A DNA stretch of 64,000 nt from Tritrichomonas musculus (lineage: Eukaryota; Parabasalia; Tritrichomonadida; Tritrichomonadidae): assembly GCA_039105265.1 (NCBI GenBank), contig JAPFFF010000050.1, positions 62,001 to 126,000 of the forward strand, written 5' to 3'. Below the pieces are notes generated by a model. That model was not told the origin of the DNA. It saw only the letters and a list, made by a program, of their open reading frames with translations, and searched no databases. Positions 42,402-52,635 of this stretch are shown in pieces. A program made the translations under genes and the position numbers. Position 1 is the stretch's first letter. Each line of letters starts with the position of its first letter.

Positions 42402-42412
42402 TCACTTCATTT
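42402..42412 (+). promoter_or_regulatory. Overlapping trichomonad initiators
   Basis: TCACTTCATTT contains TCACTT (42402) and TCATTT (42407), 15 and 10 nt before the ATG at 42419 when counted from the +1 A positions. They support that start. Confidence 0.6.
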
Positions 42413-42418
42413 TAATAA

Positions 42419-43459
42419 ATGTGTGAAAGAAGAGAACTTCACCAAAGACATCATCAAAGATCTCGAAAATTATGTAATCAAAATGATATTGAAAATTCAT
42501 TCTGTGATAAAAGAAAGCATTGTCATCATCATCATCACAGACAATTCATGGGTGATTTTGAATTCAAACGTGACTATAATCAACATTTTGAAGACTTCCA
42601 ATCTCAGCCAGGATTTTGTATTCCACAAAAATTCTATCGTCATCCTCCATTTTTACCACAAGATCAATTCCCAGCCAACTTTAACTACCAAATTTATCTA
42701 TCTGGTCAGCACAAAAGGCCGAATCAATGTGAAAGACATCAAATGTGCCATTACCATCATTATCATCATCATCATCGCAGACAATTAAACAGATTCCCTC
42801 AATCATCTTGCTTCCCACAATTCCAATTCTCAAATTCAAAACAATTTGGAGGTCATTATTATGTTTGTGGTTTGGGCCAATTTCCAAATCATCACCAGAA
42901 TTTATATGAGGCCGGCCACTGCCATCACAAAAAGAATCCTTATTTCCCAATTTCTCCACATTTTCGAAAAACTAATGGCTGTGAAAGATACAACCCACAT
43001 TATCAGTCCGCTCTATCATTCAAAAGGATGAATCAATCGGAAAGAAGAGAATTTCATCATCATTCATGCAATAATTACAATAAATTTTCATGTGGCCAAC
43101 CTTTTGCTCCTCCCAATGAGTTCAAATCAGTGAAACAGAATCCATTTGAAACATTTGGCAATCTTCGTGGCTATGGTTCTCCTAAATTCTGCAAAAAATG
43201 CGGCCTTTACAATAAACAAAATCCATGGAATGTCTGCCGTTGTCAAAATACAAGATGTATTCAATGTCCATCATTTGTGCATAAATTGAATAGAAAGCAT
43301 TGCCCTCGCAATTATGCATCACACTCGAGATTTATTGGGAAGCATCATAAACATGAATCTTTTCCAAAGAGATCAAGTCATTGTCATTTTGGACTTCGTC
43401 ATTTGAGAAATAAACAAAGATGCTTCAAATATCCAAAATATTACACCAACTTTTGGTGA
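42419..43459 (+). CDS. His/Phe/Gln-rich protein with Cys-rich C-terminal finger, 346 aa
   Basis: Low-complexity protein rich in His, Phe, Pro, Gln and Arg. It has several His clusters (KHCHHHHHRQ, HYHHYHHHHRRQ, CHHKKN, FHHHSCNN) and a recurrent short phrase of the type NxCERRxxHxxH (MCERRELHQRHH, NQCERHQMCHYH, NGCERYNPHYQ, NQSERREFHHHS). Near the C-terminus is a Cys cluster FCKKCGLYN...VCRCQNTRCIQC that could bind zinc. There is no membrane span or signal peptide. Metal storage, zinc-dependent binding or phase separation are possible, but no family is recognised. Two initiators just upstream argue that it is a real gene. Confidence 0.65.
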   Translation: MCERRELHQRHHQRSRKLCNQNDIENSFCDKRKHCHHHHHRQFMGDFEFKRDYNQHFEDFQSQPGFCIPQKFYRHPPFLPQDQFPANFNYQIYLSGQHKRPNQCERHQMCHYHHYHHHHRRQLNRFPQSSCFPQFQFSNSKQFGGHYYVCGLGQFPNHHQNLYEAGHCHHKKNPYFPISPHFRKTNGCERYNPHYQSALSFKRMNQSERREFHHHSCNNYNKFSCGQPFAPPNEFKSVKQNPFETFGNLRGYGSPKFCKKCGLYNKQNPWNVCRCQNTRCIQCPSFVHKLNRKHCPRNYASHSRFIGKHHKHESFPKRSSHCHFGLRHLRNKQRCFKYPKYYTNFW

Positions 43460-43746
43460 AATCAACTAATTAATTAAAAATATCATTTTTAAATTTCTTT
43501 CTGTACTTTTTTTTTAAAGTTTTTCTGCTGACTTTATATTATTAATTAAAAAAGAGTAAATTGGCTTCTTTTGAAATGCAAGTAAACTGAGTTCATAAAA
43601 ATTTACCTCCATTTCAAAATTTTAAATTATTTTATCTTTTTTATCACACATTTTAATTGCATCATTCTTCATTTATAATATATTAAATATTTTTAATAAT
43701 ATTAATTTTAAAAAAAGAATTCATATTTAAAATATAAAGATGTGAT

Positions 43747-44794
43747 CTGGGTTTCCCTGTCCAGTGAGGTGAATAGCCAAGTTTGACTTTTTGAGGCATT
43801 TCTCGTTATTTCATATGGACAGCAGACCGTTTTATTGTATTCAAAAAAAAATGTAAAGTTATGAATTATTTGAGAAAAAATGTCCATTTAACGGTTTATT
43901 TTTATTCTGAAAATGTCCAAAATATCCAAAATTGAATGTACTCATTCAATCAAGGCTAGTCTCACAATAAATATATAGAATTTTAATTAAATAATTTTTA
44001 ATAATAATATATAAAATGTATAAATTGCCAAAAAAATAAAAAATTATTTTGTTATTAAGAAAAGTTGAATGAATCTTTCAATTTATTTGGCTTGACCAAT
44101 TATATTCAATCTTTATTTGTTTTATAAATTCATTTCTAAAATAATCTTTTGAAATTATATTTTTAATAAATTTTGTTCGATTATTGTTATTATTCTAGAT
44201 CAATGTGATTAATCGATTGGTCATATTTACTGATAGAGAATATTGACAGAAAATATCACATGTAATTAAGTTTTACCTTGAAAAGATTTCAATGATTATT
44301 GTTTTTCAATTCTGCTTATTTTAGAGTACAATTCATATTTATAATTGAATTATAATGTTTTAAAAATAAAATATTGTTTTTTTATATTATTAAATTTAGA
44401 AAAGTTAAAGATATTCTTTATTTTTTGAATTTAATAAAGATTGTAGTATAAACTTTTTGAGATATTTTTATTTTATTACTTTGAAAAATGATATAAATGT
44501 AGATATTTTTTTTTGAAATATTTCAATGTAGATATTTTTTTGAATGTTTTTTTATTTTGTTAAAGAAAGACAAAATTTTTATTAAATTTTGCATCTATTG
44601 TATTATTCAAAAATATTGGAGGAGGAAAAAAGCTAAATGTCCATAAGATTTTAATGGACATTTTTTCACAAATAATTCATAACTTTACATTTTTTTTTGA
44701 ATACAATAAAACGGTCTGCTGTCCATATGATATAACGAGAAATGCCTCAAAAAGTCAAACTTGGCTATTCACCTCACTGGACAGGGAAACCCAG
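43747..44794. mobile_element. 1048-bp element with ~165-bp inverted ends
   Basis: The ends read CTGGGTTTCCCTGTCCAGTG inward on both sides and stay nearly identical for about 165 bp. A perfect 8-bp direct repeat GATGTGAT (43739-43746 and 44795-44802) marks the insertion. There is no open frame. Long inverted repeats and an 8-bp duplication suit a Mutator-like or hAT/Merlin-type non-autonomous element; superfamily unresolved. Confidence 0.85.
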
Positions 44795-44932
44795 GATGTG
44801 ATTATTTTATATTGAGAAGGAGGTAATGTTTTTTGAGCAATTTTTAGAGTGGTGAATTATCTATTCGGATGATTTAAAACAACCAAAAGTGACAAAAAAA
44901 AATTTCTTAGTCATGTATTTATGTGTAATTTA

Positions 44933-45457
44933 TTTTTCTACACCACTTTTTGAAAATCTTTTAACTTTTTGCTTTTCATGAAAGCTATTCATGGACTAGA
45001 GTTGACTGTCCCCACCTTCACTTTTTCTAAAAAATACGTTATTTTTGTCACTTTTTTTGGAAAGGAAATCGTTATTTAAGTCTATATTTTGTCGGAAGGT
45101 AACTAACAAAAATGATGGATAGTTTGTTCTTTAGTTAATTAATCAAAATGTTTTAAAGATAGTAATTGATTTTTAAAATAAAATGGAGAGGAAAAAACTT
45201 TGATCCAAATTTTGGTATCAAATATTGAAAATCAATAAAAATCAAAAATTTTCTTATTTAAATCAAAACAAATATCAATTCAAAATTTGAGGGGCTGTCC
45301 ACAATTGAATTGGCTGTCCAAATATGGACAGATTTGGACAGTGGACAGCTTGTGTAAAAAAATACGTTGCTTTTTGGACAGTCTGCTTTGAAAAAGTTGT
45401 GGACTGTTAACCCTTGTTCTTGGATAGAAAAACCATTCAAAAAGTGGTGTAGAAAAA
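44933..45457. mobile_element. Possible 525-bp MITE
   Basis: TTTTTCTACACCACTTTTTGA at the left is inverted at the right as TCAAAAAGTGGTGTAGAAAAA. No clear target duplication was found. The interior holds many GGACA/TGTCC words around 45.29-45.41 kb that can form hairpins. No gene. Confidence 0.45.
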
Positions 45458-45545
45458 AACGATTGTCCTATATTTATTAACACTATATATATATATAAAA
45501 GAAGATAAATGAACAAAATTTGATTTTTATTTTTCATTGTTCTAG

Positions 45546-46328
45546 TTAATTCAGAACAAATTGGTTTTTCATTCTCCCTGAAGCTAATCCCTCAAGGATT
45601 TGTAATTTTCTATTAATTTCTTCATTGAATCCATCTTCCTTCTCCAGCCTGTGCCTTAATTGTTCTATTTTTTCTTTGATTTGTAAATCTTCGTTGATTC
45701 CCATCATTCTGACCTGTAGTGCACGATGAATATGATTGAATTTTTCAACAAACTCGTCAACTTTATTTATATATTCAATTGTTGAAAGAGCCGATATTTC
45801 AATCTGATTTTGAATTGTTATTTTTTCTTCTCCTGTTTTAGAAATAGTGATCAAATCGCATGGACAACTACGACAGAATGGAATTCCAACTGATAACTGA
45901 TCATGTTTCCAATTCGAGTCGCTTGGTTCAATTAGAATGACAGTTGCGTAATCAAAGTGAATATCATTTCTGTTAATGATATCATCTGTTTTTTGAATTG
46001 AGCCACAATCGACATGTCCATCTGTAATAATTATTATATGTTCATGTGGCAGATGAGGGAGATCTACTAGAGCTTGTGCAATTTTCGATGGATCAGTGCC
46101 ATCTCGTCCTTCTTGTCGATTTATGATATCATCCATTTGTGGCTTGCTGACAACTTGGTAATTTGATGTCCATACAATAATTGCATCGTCATTTTGGTAA
46201 TATTTTTCTAATATTTTTTTAACATTTTCATGATAAAATGCAACATTCATTACAGATCCAGAAATATCAATGGCGAACAATTTTTTCATTAAAAGAGATT
46301 GATTAGCATCATTATTATCTTGTTGCAT
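45546..46328 (-). CDS. von Willebrand factor A-domain protein, 260 aa
   Basis: A vWA fold with a complete MIDAS: DISGS (21-25), the conserved Thr in GRDGTDPSK, and the Asp in IIIITDGHVD. Such domains bind Mg and an acidic residue of a partner. After the ~190-residue vWA domain comes a helical C-terminal tail (about 195-250, KIEQLRHRLEKEDGF) that may form a coiled coil. There is no signal peptide or membrane segment, so it is a cytosolic stand-alone vWA rather than an integrin-like surface protein. Partner unknown. Neighbouring DNA is non-coding on both sides. Confidence 0.85.
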   Translation of the reverse strand: MQQDNNDANQSLLMKKLFAIDISGSVMNVAFYHENVKKILEKYYQNDDAIIVWTSNYQVVSKPQMDDIINRQEGRDGTDPSKIAQALVDLPHLPHEHIIIITDGHVDCGSIQKTDDIINRNDIHFDYATVILIEPSDSNWKHDQLSVGIPFCRSCPCDLITISKTGEEKITIQNQIEISALSTIEYINKVDEFVEKFNHIHRALQVRMMGINEDLQIKEKIEQLRHRLEKEDGFNEEINRKLQILEGLASGRMKNQFVLN

Positions 46329-47348
46329 GTTATATTAATGTGATATAATTTAAATATGCATTCAATTTAATTGGCTTGTTTTTTTTTATAAAAATGGCAG
46401 AATTATTTTTTTTCCATTTTCTGTACTTTTGATACTTTTGAAAATTATCACTGTAAATTTTGGGTGAAAATCATTGAAAATAAATAAGTAGTGTCATTTT
46501 TATTTTGATATTTGGATAATTTTCAATTTTAGCTATATCAACAGCAGAGTTCTCAAATTTTCAGAAAAAATAGCTTGCTAAATGTGACAACAATCTTAAA
46601 AAGTACTATCACAAATACATTTGACTCCAAAAGGTATATTTATAATTTTAACCGAAGAATATAATAAATTTGAATGTATTCCTGTGTGCCACACAGGCTG
46701 TGTGGGAAAAGATAAATTTGATTCGAAAATTAGCAATTTAATCGATCAATAAGCATATAATGATATTATTAAGAAAAAAAAAAAAATTGATATATTCAGA
46801 AGTGGTTGAACAATTTTCTCTTTGAAATTAGCGGCTCTAATTCATAAAACATGGAATTGAATATATACTGATAATATATGCAAAGTTTCATTACTTTTTC
46901 TCGAATAAATCTCGAAAAAAAAAACAATAATATATTTGGGCATATCAATATACTTTTGAAACGTTGTGGCTAAAAATATATTATTCTTATATGCATAAAC
47001 AAATGCATATGTTATAGATATATTTTATATGTAATACAACTTATTATAAACTAAGATATTTTTATTTTTAATTAAAGAAAATTATTATTTACACTCTTAA
47101 ACAAAATTCTTTGTTCCTATCTATACTGATGTTATTTTAATATATTAAATAGGATGATATAATGAAGTCAGCCAATAAAATTTTGATAAAATCATTGTGA
47201 ATATTGTTATAACTTATTTCTTTTTCTTTTTCTAATAACAAAAATACGTTTATATTCAAAATTTTGAATAATATCTTAAAATTTTCTATGAATTAATAGA
47301 AAAATATAATAAAAAATAAAATTTTTTTTTATATTTTGATTTGTTATT
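46329..47348. other. Non-coding AT-rich stretch
   Basis: No gene was seen. A GTGTGGGAAAAGATAAATTT word near 46.70 kb recurs near 48.83 kb in the same orientation with a similar preceding TTGAATGTATT, so the two form a direct repeat about 2.1 kb apart. A CTGTGTGCC/GGCTGTGTG cluster lies beside the first. Confidence 0.45.
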
Positions 47349-47519
47349 AAAAATTGGCAGAAGCTTTTCTGGTACTTTATTAAAAATAGAATAAAATGCA
47401 AACACATAAGATCATATTCAAGATGAATAAGGATTTGGACTGTATAAATTTGAGATTTTTTTAATTATCTATTTTGGGAAAAATTCAATAAAATACGTTA
47501 ATTTTTTTTTTTTTTTTTT

Positions 47520-47975
47520 TTCTAAATTTAGATTTTTAAGCACGAATGAAAATAGAACAAAAGCTTTAGATGAAACAAAAACTGCCAAATTGAGAAAAGA
47601 AAACAAACAATTAAAAAAAAGATCAAAGAATTAGGAGACGAAATTTAAAAATGGTTTTTTTGATAACGAGCCAATTAAAAATGATTCTATCATTTATGAT
47701 ATTTTCCGTGTATATGCCGTAAAAAGTTCAAATTATTCTGATATTTCTGAACCATTAATAGTATATCATTGCATACTCAACAAACAAAAACAATAAGTCA
47801 ACGATTGTCATTTTCAATTACCAAAGAAAAAAGAAAAAGCATTTATCCAAAAATTTTATCAAGCACTTGTTAAATCTGTACCAATGTTTTCATTGATTGA
47901 TGAAAAAATCCAAAAAATCGGATGATAATTGATCATCTTGATGAAATTTTAAGAAAATGTATTCGAATTTGAAAA
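47520..47975 (+). pseudogene. Decayed coding remnant
   Basis: Protein-like pieces on the + strand with stops and frame changes: LDETKTAKLRKENKQLKKRS (coiled-coil-like), IIYDIFRVYAVKSSNYSDIS, and FIQKFYQALVKSVPMFSLID. No domain was recognised; possibly the relic of a transposon or a trichomonad gene family. Confidence 0.35.
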
Positions 47976-48030
47976 ATAAAGGCTGAATATATATACATTC
48001 AAATTCGCCGTCCACTTTTTGAAAAGAGCT

Positions 48031-48236
48031 CATGACATCAACATTTGATAGCCATCTGTCCTTTCGGGTTACAATTTTTACCGAGTCTTACCGCCACCCG
48101 CGGGGTCTCGGCTCCGCCTCGCTGCCGCTCGGCTGCGCTCGACGCCCGCTAGGCGGTATGTAGACTTCGGTGAAAAATATGTAAAAATGAAAGGACAGAT
48201 ATGCATTCAAAATATTGAGGTCATTTTGAATGATTC
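48031..48236. mobile_element. GC-rich palindromic MITE-like island
   Basis: The core inverted ends are ATCTGTCCTTT (48054) and AAAGGACAGAT (ending 48200), continuing inward as ACAATTTTTACCGAGTCT against AGACTTCGGTGAAAAAT. Outside, weaker inverted similarity (ATGACATCAACATTTGA versus ATGACCTCAATATTTTGA) extends to about 48031 and 48236. The centre (about 48091-48156) is extremely GC-rich, bounded by CCGCC and GGCGG and full of CGGCT/CTCGC words able to fold into stem-loops. It does not fold as a tRNA that I can recognise. Confidence 0.55.
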
Positions 48237-48892
48237 AAAAAATCGGCCAAAATAAAACTTGTATAATTTATTTAATAATTAAATTTATATTAAATCTTTT
48301 AATAAATATTAAACATCATATACCATTAATTATTGTTTTATATGAAAGATAGGAACATTTTTTATAATTTTCTTAGTTTTAATCAAAAAATAAAAATATA
48401 TTTCTTCACAAAAATATTTTCGTAATTTTATATTAATATTCATTTTTAAAATTCATATATATATTTATTTATACTAGAAATAAACAATTTATCAAAAAAA
48501 AAAAAACCTTATCATTCATCAATGATTAATCATTTTATTTAGCAAAATCCAGCAGTCAAAAATGCAAAATATTTCATAAAACGAATTCATATCATATGCG
48601 CTTCTTATATTTTAAATTATAGTTTATAAGCTTCTGCCAATTTTTTTCCAACCACTTCTATATATTCTTTTATATAAGATATACTTTAAAATGACCATTT
48701 TTACTCCAAAGAGTATTCAAATTAAGTTGATATGATTTTCGAAAAAATATTATCTATAAAAGTCTTATTTGGTCATAAAATGAAAAAAAAGATTAAAATA
48801 TTATAAAAAATTTGAATGTATTTCGGTGTGGGAAAAGATAAATTTAAAGTCTACATATAATAATAAGATAAAATATTTGTCTCTTTAATTAA

Positions 48893-51034
48893 TTATTTAT
48901 TTAGGTCATCCAATTTAGATTGGATGATTTTTGTCATAATTGACTGAAAAGCTTCATTAACGCCATTGCCAGTTTTTACAGAGACCTCAAAATAGTCCCA
49001 GCCATGCTGTAAAGAGAACTCGTGTGCTTTTTGGTATGATATTTTCCTATTAGAAACGTCATCAATTTTATTTCCAATCAGAAATATTTGAATTTCTTTA
49101 TCCGATTCAGCATTTTTGATTATATTATTCCATGAACTTAATGCATTGAATGTATCTTCCTTAGTAACGTCATAAACAACAATAACTCCGTCTGCGCCTC
49201 TGAGATACATAACAGAAAGGCCTTTATATCTTTCACTTCCGGCGCAGTCCCATATAGCGAACTTTACATTTTGTCCATCAATTACAAAGTCATGCCCATC
49301 ATAACTTGCTCCAATTGTTTGTATATATGTTTCTTCATAACTATCTTGAATAATACGTTTAATTAGCTTCGACTTTCCAACTTTTTCATTACCGACTAAT
49401 GTAAGCTTTAATTGTGAAATTTTTATGTATTTTCTTGTTTTATTTTTTTGTGGATCAATCGAATCAGGACTGTTGGCGCCAACTGGTTTAAATACTTGTA
49501 CTTCGAAAACCAAAGTTCCAACTTTCTTTTTCTTTTGTTTCATTTCAACTTCTTTTCTTGAAAGTCCGCTTTCAACAGGCCATTCGCTGACTGGGAATTC
49601 GAGTTGGTCAATGATTTTTTCTTCTTTTTCTGAATCGTTGTTTGAGTACATGTTGATTATGAGCACGTCATCTTGTTTTGAAAAAAGATCGAATTCTTCG
49701 TTCCAAACTGCATTGTTAGTGTTTTTAATTGTATTTGTGAGGTATTCATCGGCTTTTGGCTGGCTCCTGAGGCGTATGCTGATATATATATTTTGATTGC
49801 TATACTTTTTCAAGATTTTTCTTGCTTCGCATATTTTGACATGCAAACATTTCATTGAATTTTCTGATTGTTGTTTGATTTCAGCTCTCAACTTGTCAAT
49901 TTCATTTTGGAGGTTCTTTATTTCAATTTCATTGCTGCTTAGCTTTTCTTTGGATGCCTTGTTTTCAATTAGCAATTTTTCATTTTCAATTTGTAAATTC
50001 TTTTTATCATCTTTTAATTCGTTGATTTCATCCTTCAGCTTTTCAAGTTCGCTTTGAATATCACTGTTTTTATCTTTCTTTTCGGCTTCGATTCGTCTGT
50101 CTTCAAGCATTTCGAGATACTCGTTAATCTCGTCTTCATCGACGGTTTCTTCCGAGTAAGAAAAATCAGTTGAAAGCTTCAAAAAAATCGATTCAAATGA
50201 AGGACGATCGTCAGGATTCTGGCTCCAGCATTGAGTTATCAACTCCTTCATGTTGTCTTGGACGCCTTCTGTGAATTCAGGCCTTCCACCGTTTAAAATT
50301 TGAGAGAGAAAATTTTTCAAATTTGCAGGTTTTCCGTTTGTCGAAAAAGGCTCCTTTCCAGTCACAATTTCGTAAGCTAGGATTGCAAAAGCATAAACAT
50401 CGACAGCAGCTCCGTATTTCTCTTCATCTTCAAACAGTTCAGGGCCCATATAAATAGGTGTCCCAATTTTTCCTGTCATTGACATTTTCATCGAATTTGT
50501 CAGTGAATTTGCGAAGCAACGAGAAAGGCCAAAATCACAGACACGTGGATAATAATTTGAATCAACAAGAATGTTTTGTGGCTTCAAGTCTCGGTGAATA
50601 ATTCCAGCGTGGTGCAGGTATCGCATTGCATCTGAAATGCCAAGAAGGCAAATGTATTTTTTGGTCGGACTCCAGTTGGTATCTGCAATGCTGTTTTTTT
50701 CTTTGTCTAGAATTTCTTTTAATGAGCCGTTGGGATAGTATTCTGTGAGAATGGTTGGCATTAAAGTCATGGGATCATCAAATGAATGGAAATTGATCCC
50801 GTAAAATTTAACTATGGCTGGGTGGTCAAGTTTATGGAGTATGAATGATTCGCGAAAAAGCATCATTTGATCATGGCTTGATAAAACTCCACTCGTATTA
50901 ATAATTTTGGCTGCATATAAAATATCATCATTCTGGCTTTCAACCACATAAACTTTTCCAAAAGCTCCTTCGCCAAGCTTTTTCGTAGTTTGTACAAAAT
51001 CGTCTGTATTAAAAAAGCAATTTTCGAACTCCAT
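48893..51034 (-). CDS. Protein kinase-coiled coil-C2-Rab GTPase fusion, 713 aa
   Basis: Four parts in one frame. Residues 12-290: Ser/Thr (TKL-like) kinase with GEGAFG (21-26), Lys43, HRDLKPQN (147-154), DFG (167-169) and GPE (198-200), all needed for activity. Residues ~300-393: coiled coil. Residues ~395-517: C2-like domain (LHVKICEARKI, VWNEEFDLF, LVFEVQVF). Residues 538-713: Rab-type GTPase with P-loop GNEKVGKS (548-555), switch I Thr573, WDCAGSE (595-601), NKID (655-658) and SVKTG (685-689). The catalytic Gln of the usual AGQE is Ser600, as in Rab24, so slow hydrolysis is expected. It ends DDLNK, with no prenylated cysteine; the C2 domain could replace lipid anchoring. Confidence 0.92.
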   Translation of the reverse strand: MEFENCFFNTDDFVQTTKKLGEGAFGKVYVVESQNDDILYAAKIINTSGVLSSHDQMMLFRESFILHKLDHPAIVKFYGINFHSFDDPMTLMPTILTEYYPNGSLKEILDKEKNSIADTNWSPTKKYICLLGISDAMRYLHHAGIIHRDLKPQNILVDSNYYPRVCDFGLSRCFANSLTNSMKMSMTGKIGTPIYMGPELFEDEEKYGAAVDVYAFAILAYEIVTGKEPFSTNGKPANLKNFLSQILNGGRPEFTEGVQDNMKELITQCWSQNPDDRPSFESIFLKLSTDFSYSEETVDEDEINEYLEMLEDRRIEAEKKDKNSDIQSELEKLKDEINELKDDKKNLQIENEKLLIENKASKEKLSSNEIEIKNLQNEIDKLRAEIKQQSENSMKCLHVKICEARKILKKYSNQNIYISIRLRSQPKADEYLTNTIKNTNNAVWNEEFDLFSKQDDVLIINMYSNNDSEKEEKIIDQLEFPVSEWPVESGLSRKEVEMKQKKKKVGTLVFEVQVFKPVGANSPDSIDPQKNKTRKYIKISQLKLTLVGNEKVGKSKLIKRIIQDSYEETYIQTIGASYDGHDFVIDGQNVKFAIWDCAGSERYKGLSVMYLRGADGVIVVYDVTKEDTFNALSSWNNIIKNAESDKEIQIFLIGNKIDDVSNRKISYQKAHEFSLQHGWDYFEVSVKTGNGVNEAFQSIMTKIIQSKLDDLNK

Positions 51035-51742
51035 TTTAAATTAAAATCGAAAATTTGAATTAAAAAATTTTGAATTGAACTGAAATTTAAAATTATTATA
51101 ATTATATCTTTTTAAAGCAAAGAATTTGAAATAATAAAGCCTATAAAAATAATTTATATGTATATTTTATGAATGATTATTACTTTTAATTTTGCATTTG
51201 TAATTTTTTTTATATGAAAAAAAGCATTAGCTTCGAGTTTTATTCTGATGCTAAATTTGCAATGAAAATATCAATGGCAAAAGCTTAATTTTGTAATATG
51301 AATATTTTTTACCTTGGATTCATAAAGCAATCCAAATGCATTCTTAATTGAAACAAAAAAAAGCATTATGTATTTGTAAATATTGCCATTTTTGATAAAT
51401 TATGAATAATTGTTCACCTGTTATGGTTGATAAAATAAACATTTTTTAAAGCAAAGCATAATATTTTCTTTGTTAATTGTTTCAAATGAATAAGCGCAAG
51501 CAAACAATCAATAAAAAAGAAAATCTAATAGACCAATAAACTTTTTTTCCATGATGGCCAAAGAAATAAAAAGATAGCAGAATCATTTTATTTTAAATAC
51601 TGGAATAATAATTCAAAAATTCAATGTTAATTCAAAAATTCAATGGTCGTAATTAAAAAATTTTCAATAGTCAAAAATATTTCTCAATTATTTGATCAAA
51701 CACTTATGATTTTTTTATTAAAATGTATAAAATATTTTCATA
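51035..51742. other. Divergent intergenic region, non-coding
   Basis: Upstream of both the kinase-Rab gene and the RRM gene. A short duplication of AATTCAAAAATTCAATG lies near 51.61-51.64 kb. Nothing else was seen. Confidence 0.45.
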
Positions 51743-51748
51743 TCATTT
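51743..51748 (+). promoter_or_regulatory. Trichomonad initiator (TCATTT)
   Basis: +1 A at 51745, lying after the in-frame ATG at 51723 and 26 nt before the ATG at 51771. It therefore favours the downstream ATG for the RRM gene. Confidence 0.6.
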
Positions 51749-51770
51749 TTATTATATAAATAAACCTACA

Positions 51771-52310
51771 ATGTCAAGCAAATATGATTTCGATCCAAAA
51801 TCAGTTTATGTTCAAAACATAAATTACAAAACAGACGAAAGTGCATTAACATCTGCATTTGAAAAGTTTGGAAAAGTGTCATCATGCAGAATATTAAAAG
51901 AACGTCATTACGGACAACTTTTCTCAAGAGGAAAAGGCTTCATTGAATTCGAACAACCAGCAGCAGTTGAGCAAGCTGTCAATGACAAAAGCATAACTGT
52001 TGATGGAAGAGTTCTCACAGTCGAACACGCTCGTAAAAAGTATGAAAGAAAAAATGACACAGCTTTCGTGTCGGGAATTCCAAAGGAAACCACAAACGAA
52101 GACCTCGTAAAAGAATTCAAAGATTACAATGCAACAGAGGCTCGAATTGTTTTTGAAGATGCGTATGGATTACGTGGAGGATATGGATTCATTAAGTTTT
52201 CTTCGACAGACAACAGAAATAAAGCAGTCGAAGAAAAGAAAAAGTTTACTCTTCATGGAGAAGAATCCAAATTATCAATTGCACGAAGAGATTTCGATGA
52301 GGCAAATTAA
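51771..52310 (+). CDS. Two-RRM RNA-binding protein, 179 aa
   Basis: Two tandem RNA-recognition motifs. RRM1 (about 10-83) has RNP2 VYVQNIN and RNP1 GKGFIEF; RRM2 (about 91-172) has AFVSGIP and RNP1 GYGFIKF. The protein is almost nothing but RRMs, with a short basic linker (ARKKYERKN). Such small proteins act in mRNA processing, stability or translation; the sequence does not say which. The start at 51771 (MSSKYDF) is preferred over 51723 because the TCATTT initiator lies between them. Confidence 0.9.
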   Translation: MSSKYDFDPKSVYVQNINYKTDESALTSAFEKFGKVSSCRILKERHYGQLFSRGKGFIEFEQPAAVEQAVNDKSITVDGRVLTVEHARKKYERKNDTAFVSGIPKETTNEDLVKEFKDYNATEARIVFEDAYGLRGGYGFIKFSSTDNRNKAVEEKKKFTLHGEESKLSIARRDFDEAN

Positions 52311-52606
52311 AATAATTATATCTTTTTTTATAAAATAATAATAATATAAAATAATTATTTAAAATTCAATTTCTTTTTCTTTTAGAAGTAAAAACCATAA
52401 TTGAGGAATTAAATAAAAAAAAAAAGTTGGACAATGTATTATCTCATTAAATGAAATAATGTGTTGTTTTTATAAAATCATGCTATATTGCTAATATATA
52501 ATTTAATCATAATGCATACTTAAATAATGATGAAAAATAATACATATAAATATTTAAACTAGAAAAGCTGTCATAATGTTGCCAAATAGCCTCTAAAAAA
52601 GTTATA
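52311..52606. other. Non-coding AT-rich 3' flank
   Basis: Nothing with support between the RRM gene and the transposon nest. Confidence 0.5.
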
Positions 52607-52635
52607 CAGGTTGCGACATTCAAGTGGCGTCTTAA

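Larger units (their letters stand above)
47349..48645. mobile_element. Possible old inverted-repeat element, 1.3 kb
   Basis: An 18-bp inverted repeat AAAAATTGGCAGAAGCTT at 47349-47366 and 48628-48645 brackets decayed coding sequence and a GC-rich palindromic island. No target duplication was found, so this is tentative. Confidence 0.25.

Noticed and set aside
45258-45537. Minus-strand ORFs near 45.3-45.5 kb
   Set aside because: They lie across the GGACA-rich MITE interior and overlap each other; no protein-like composition.
48091-48156. GC-rich core considered as a tRNA gene
   Set aside because: No B-box-like GGTTCGA and no cloverleaf that I could draw; inverted ends fit a MITE better.
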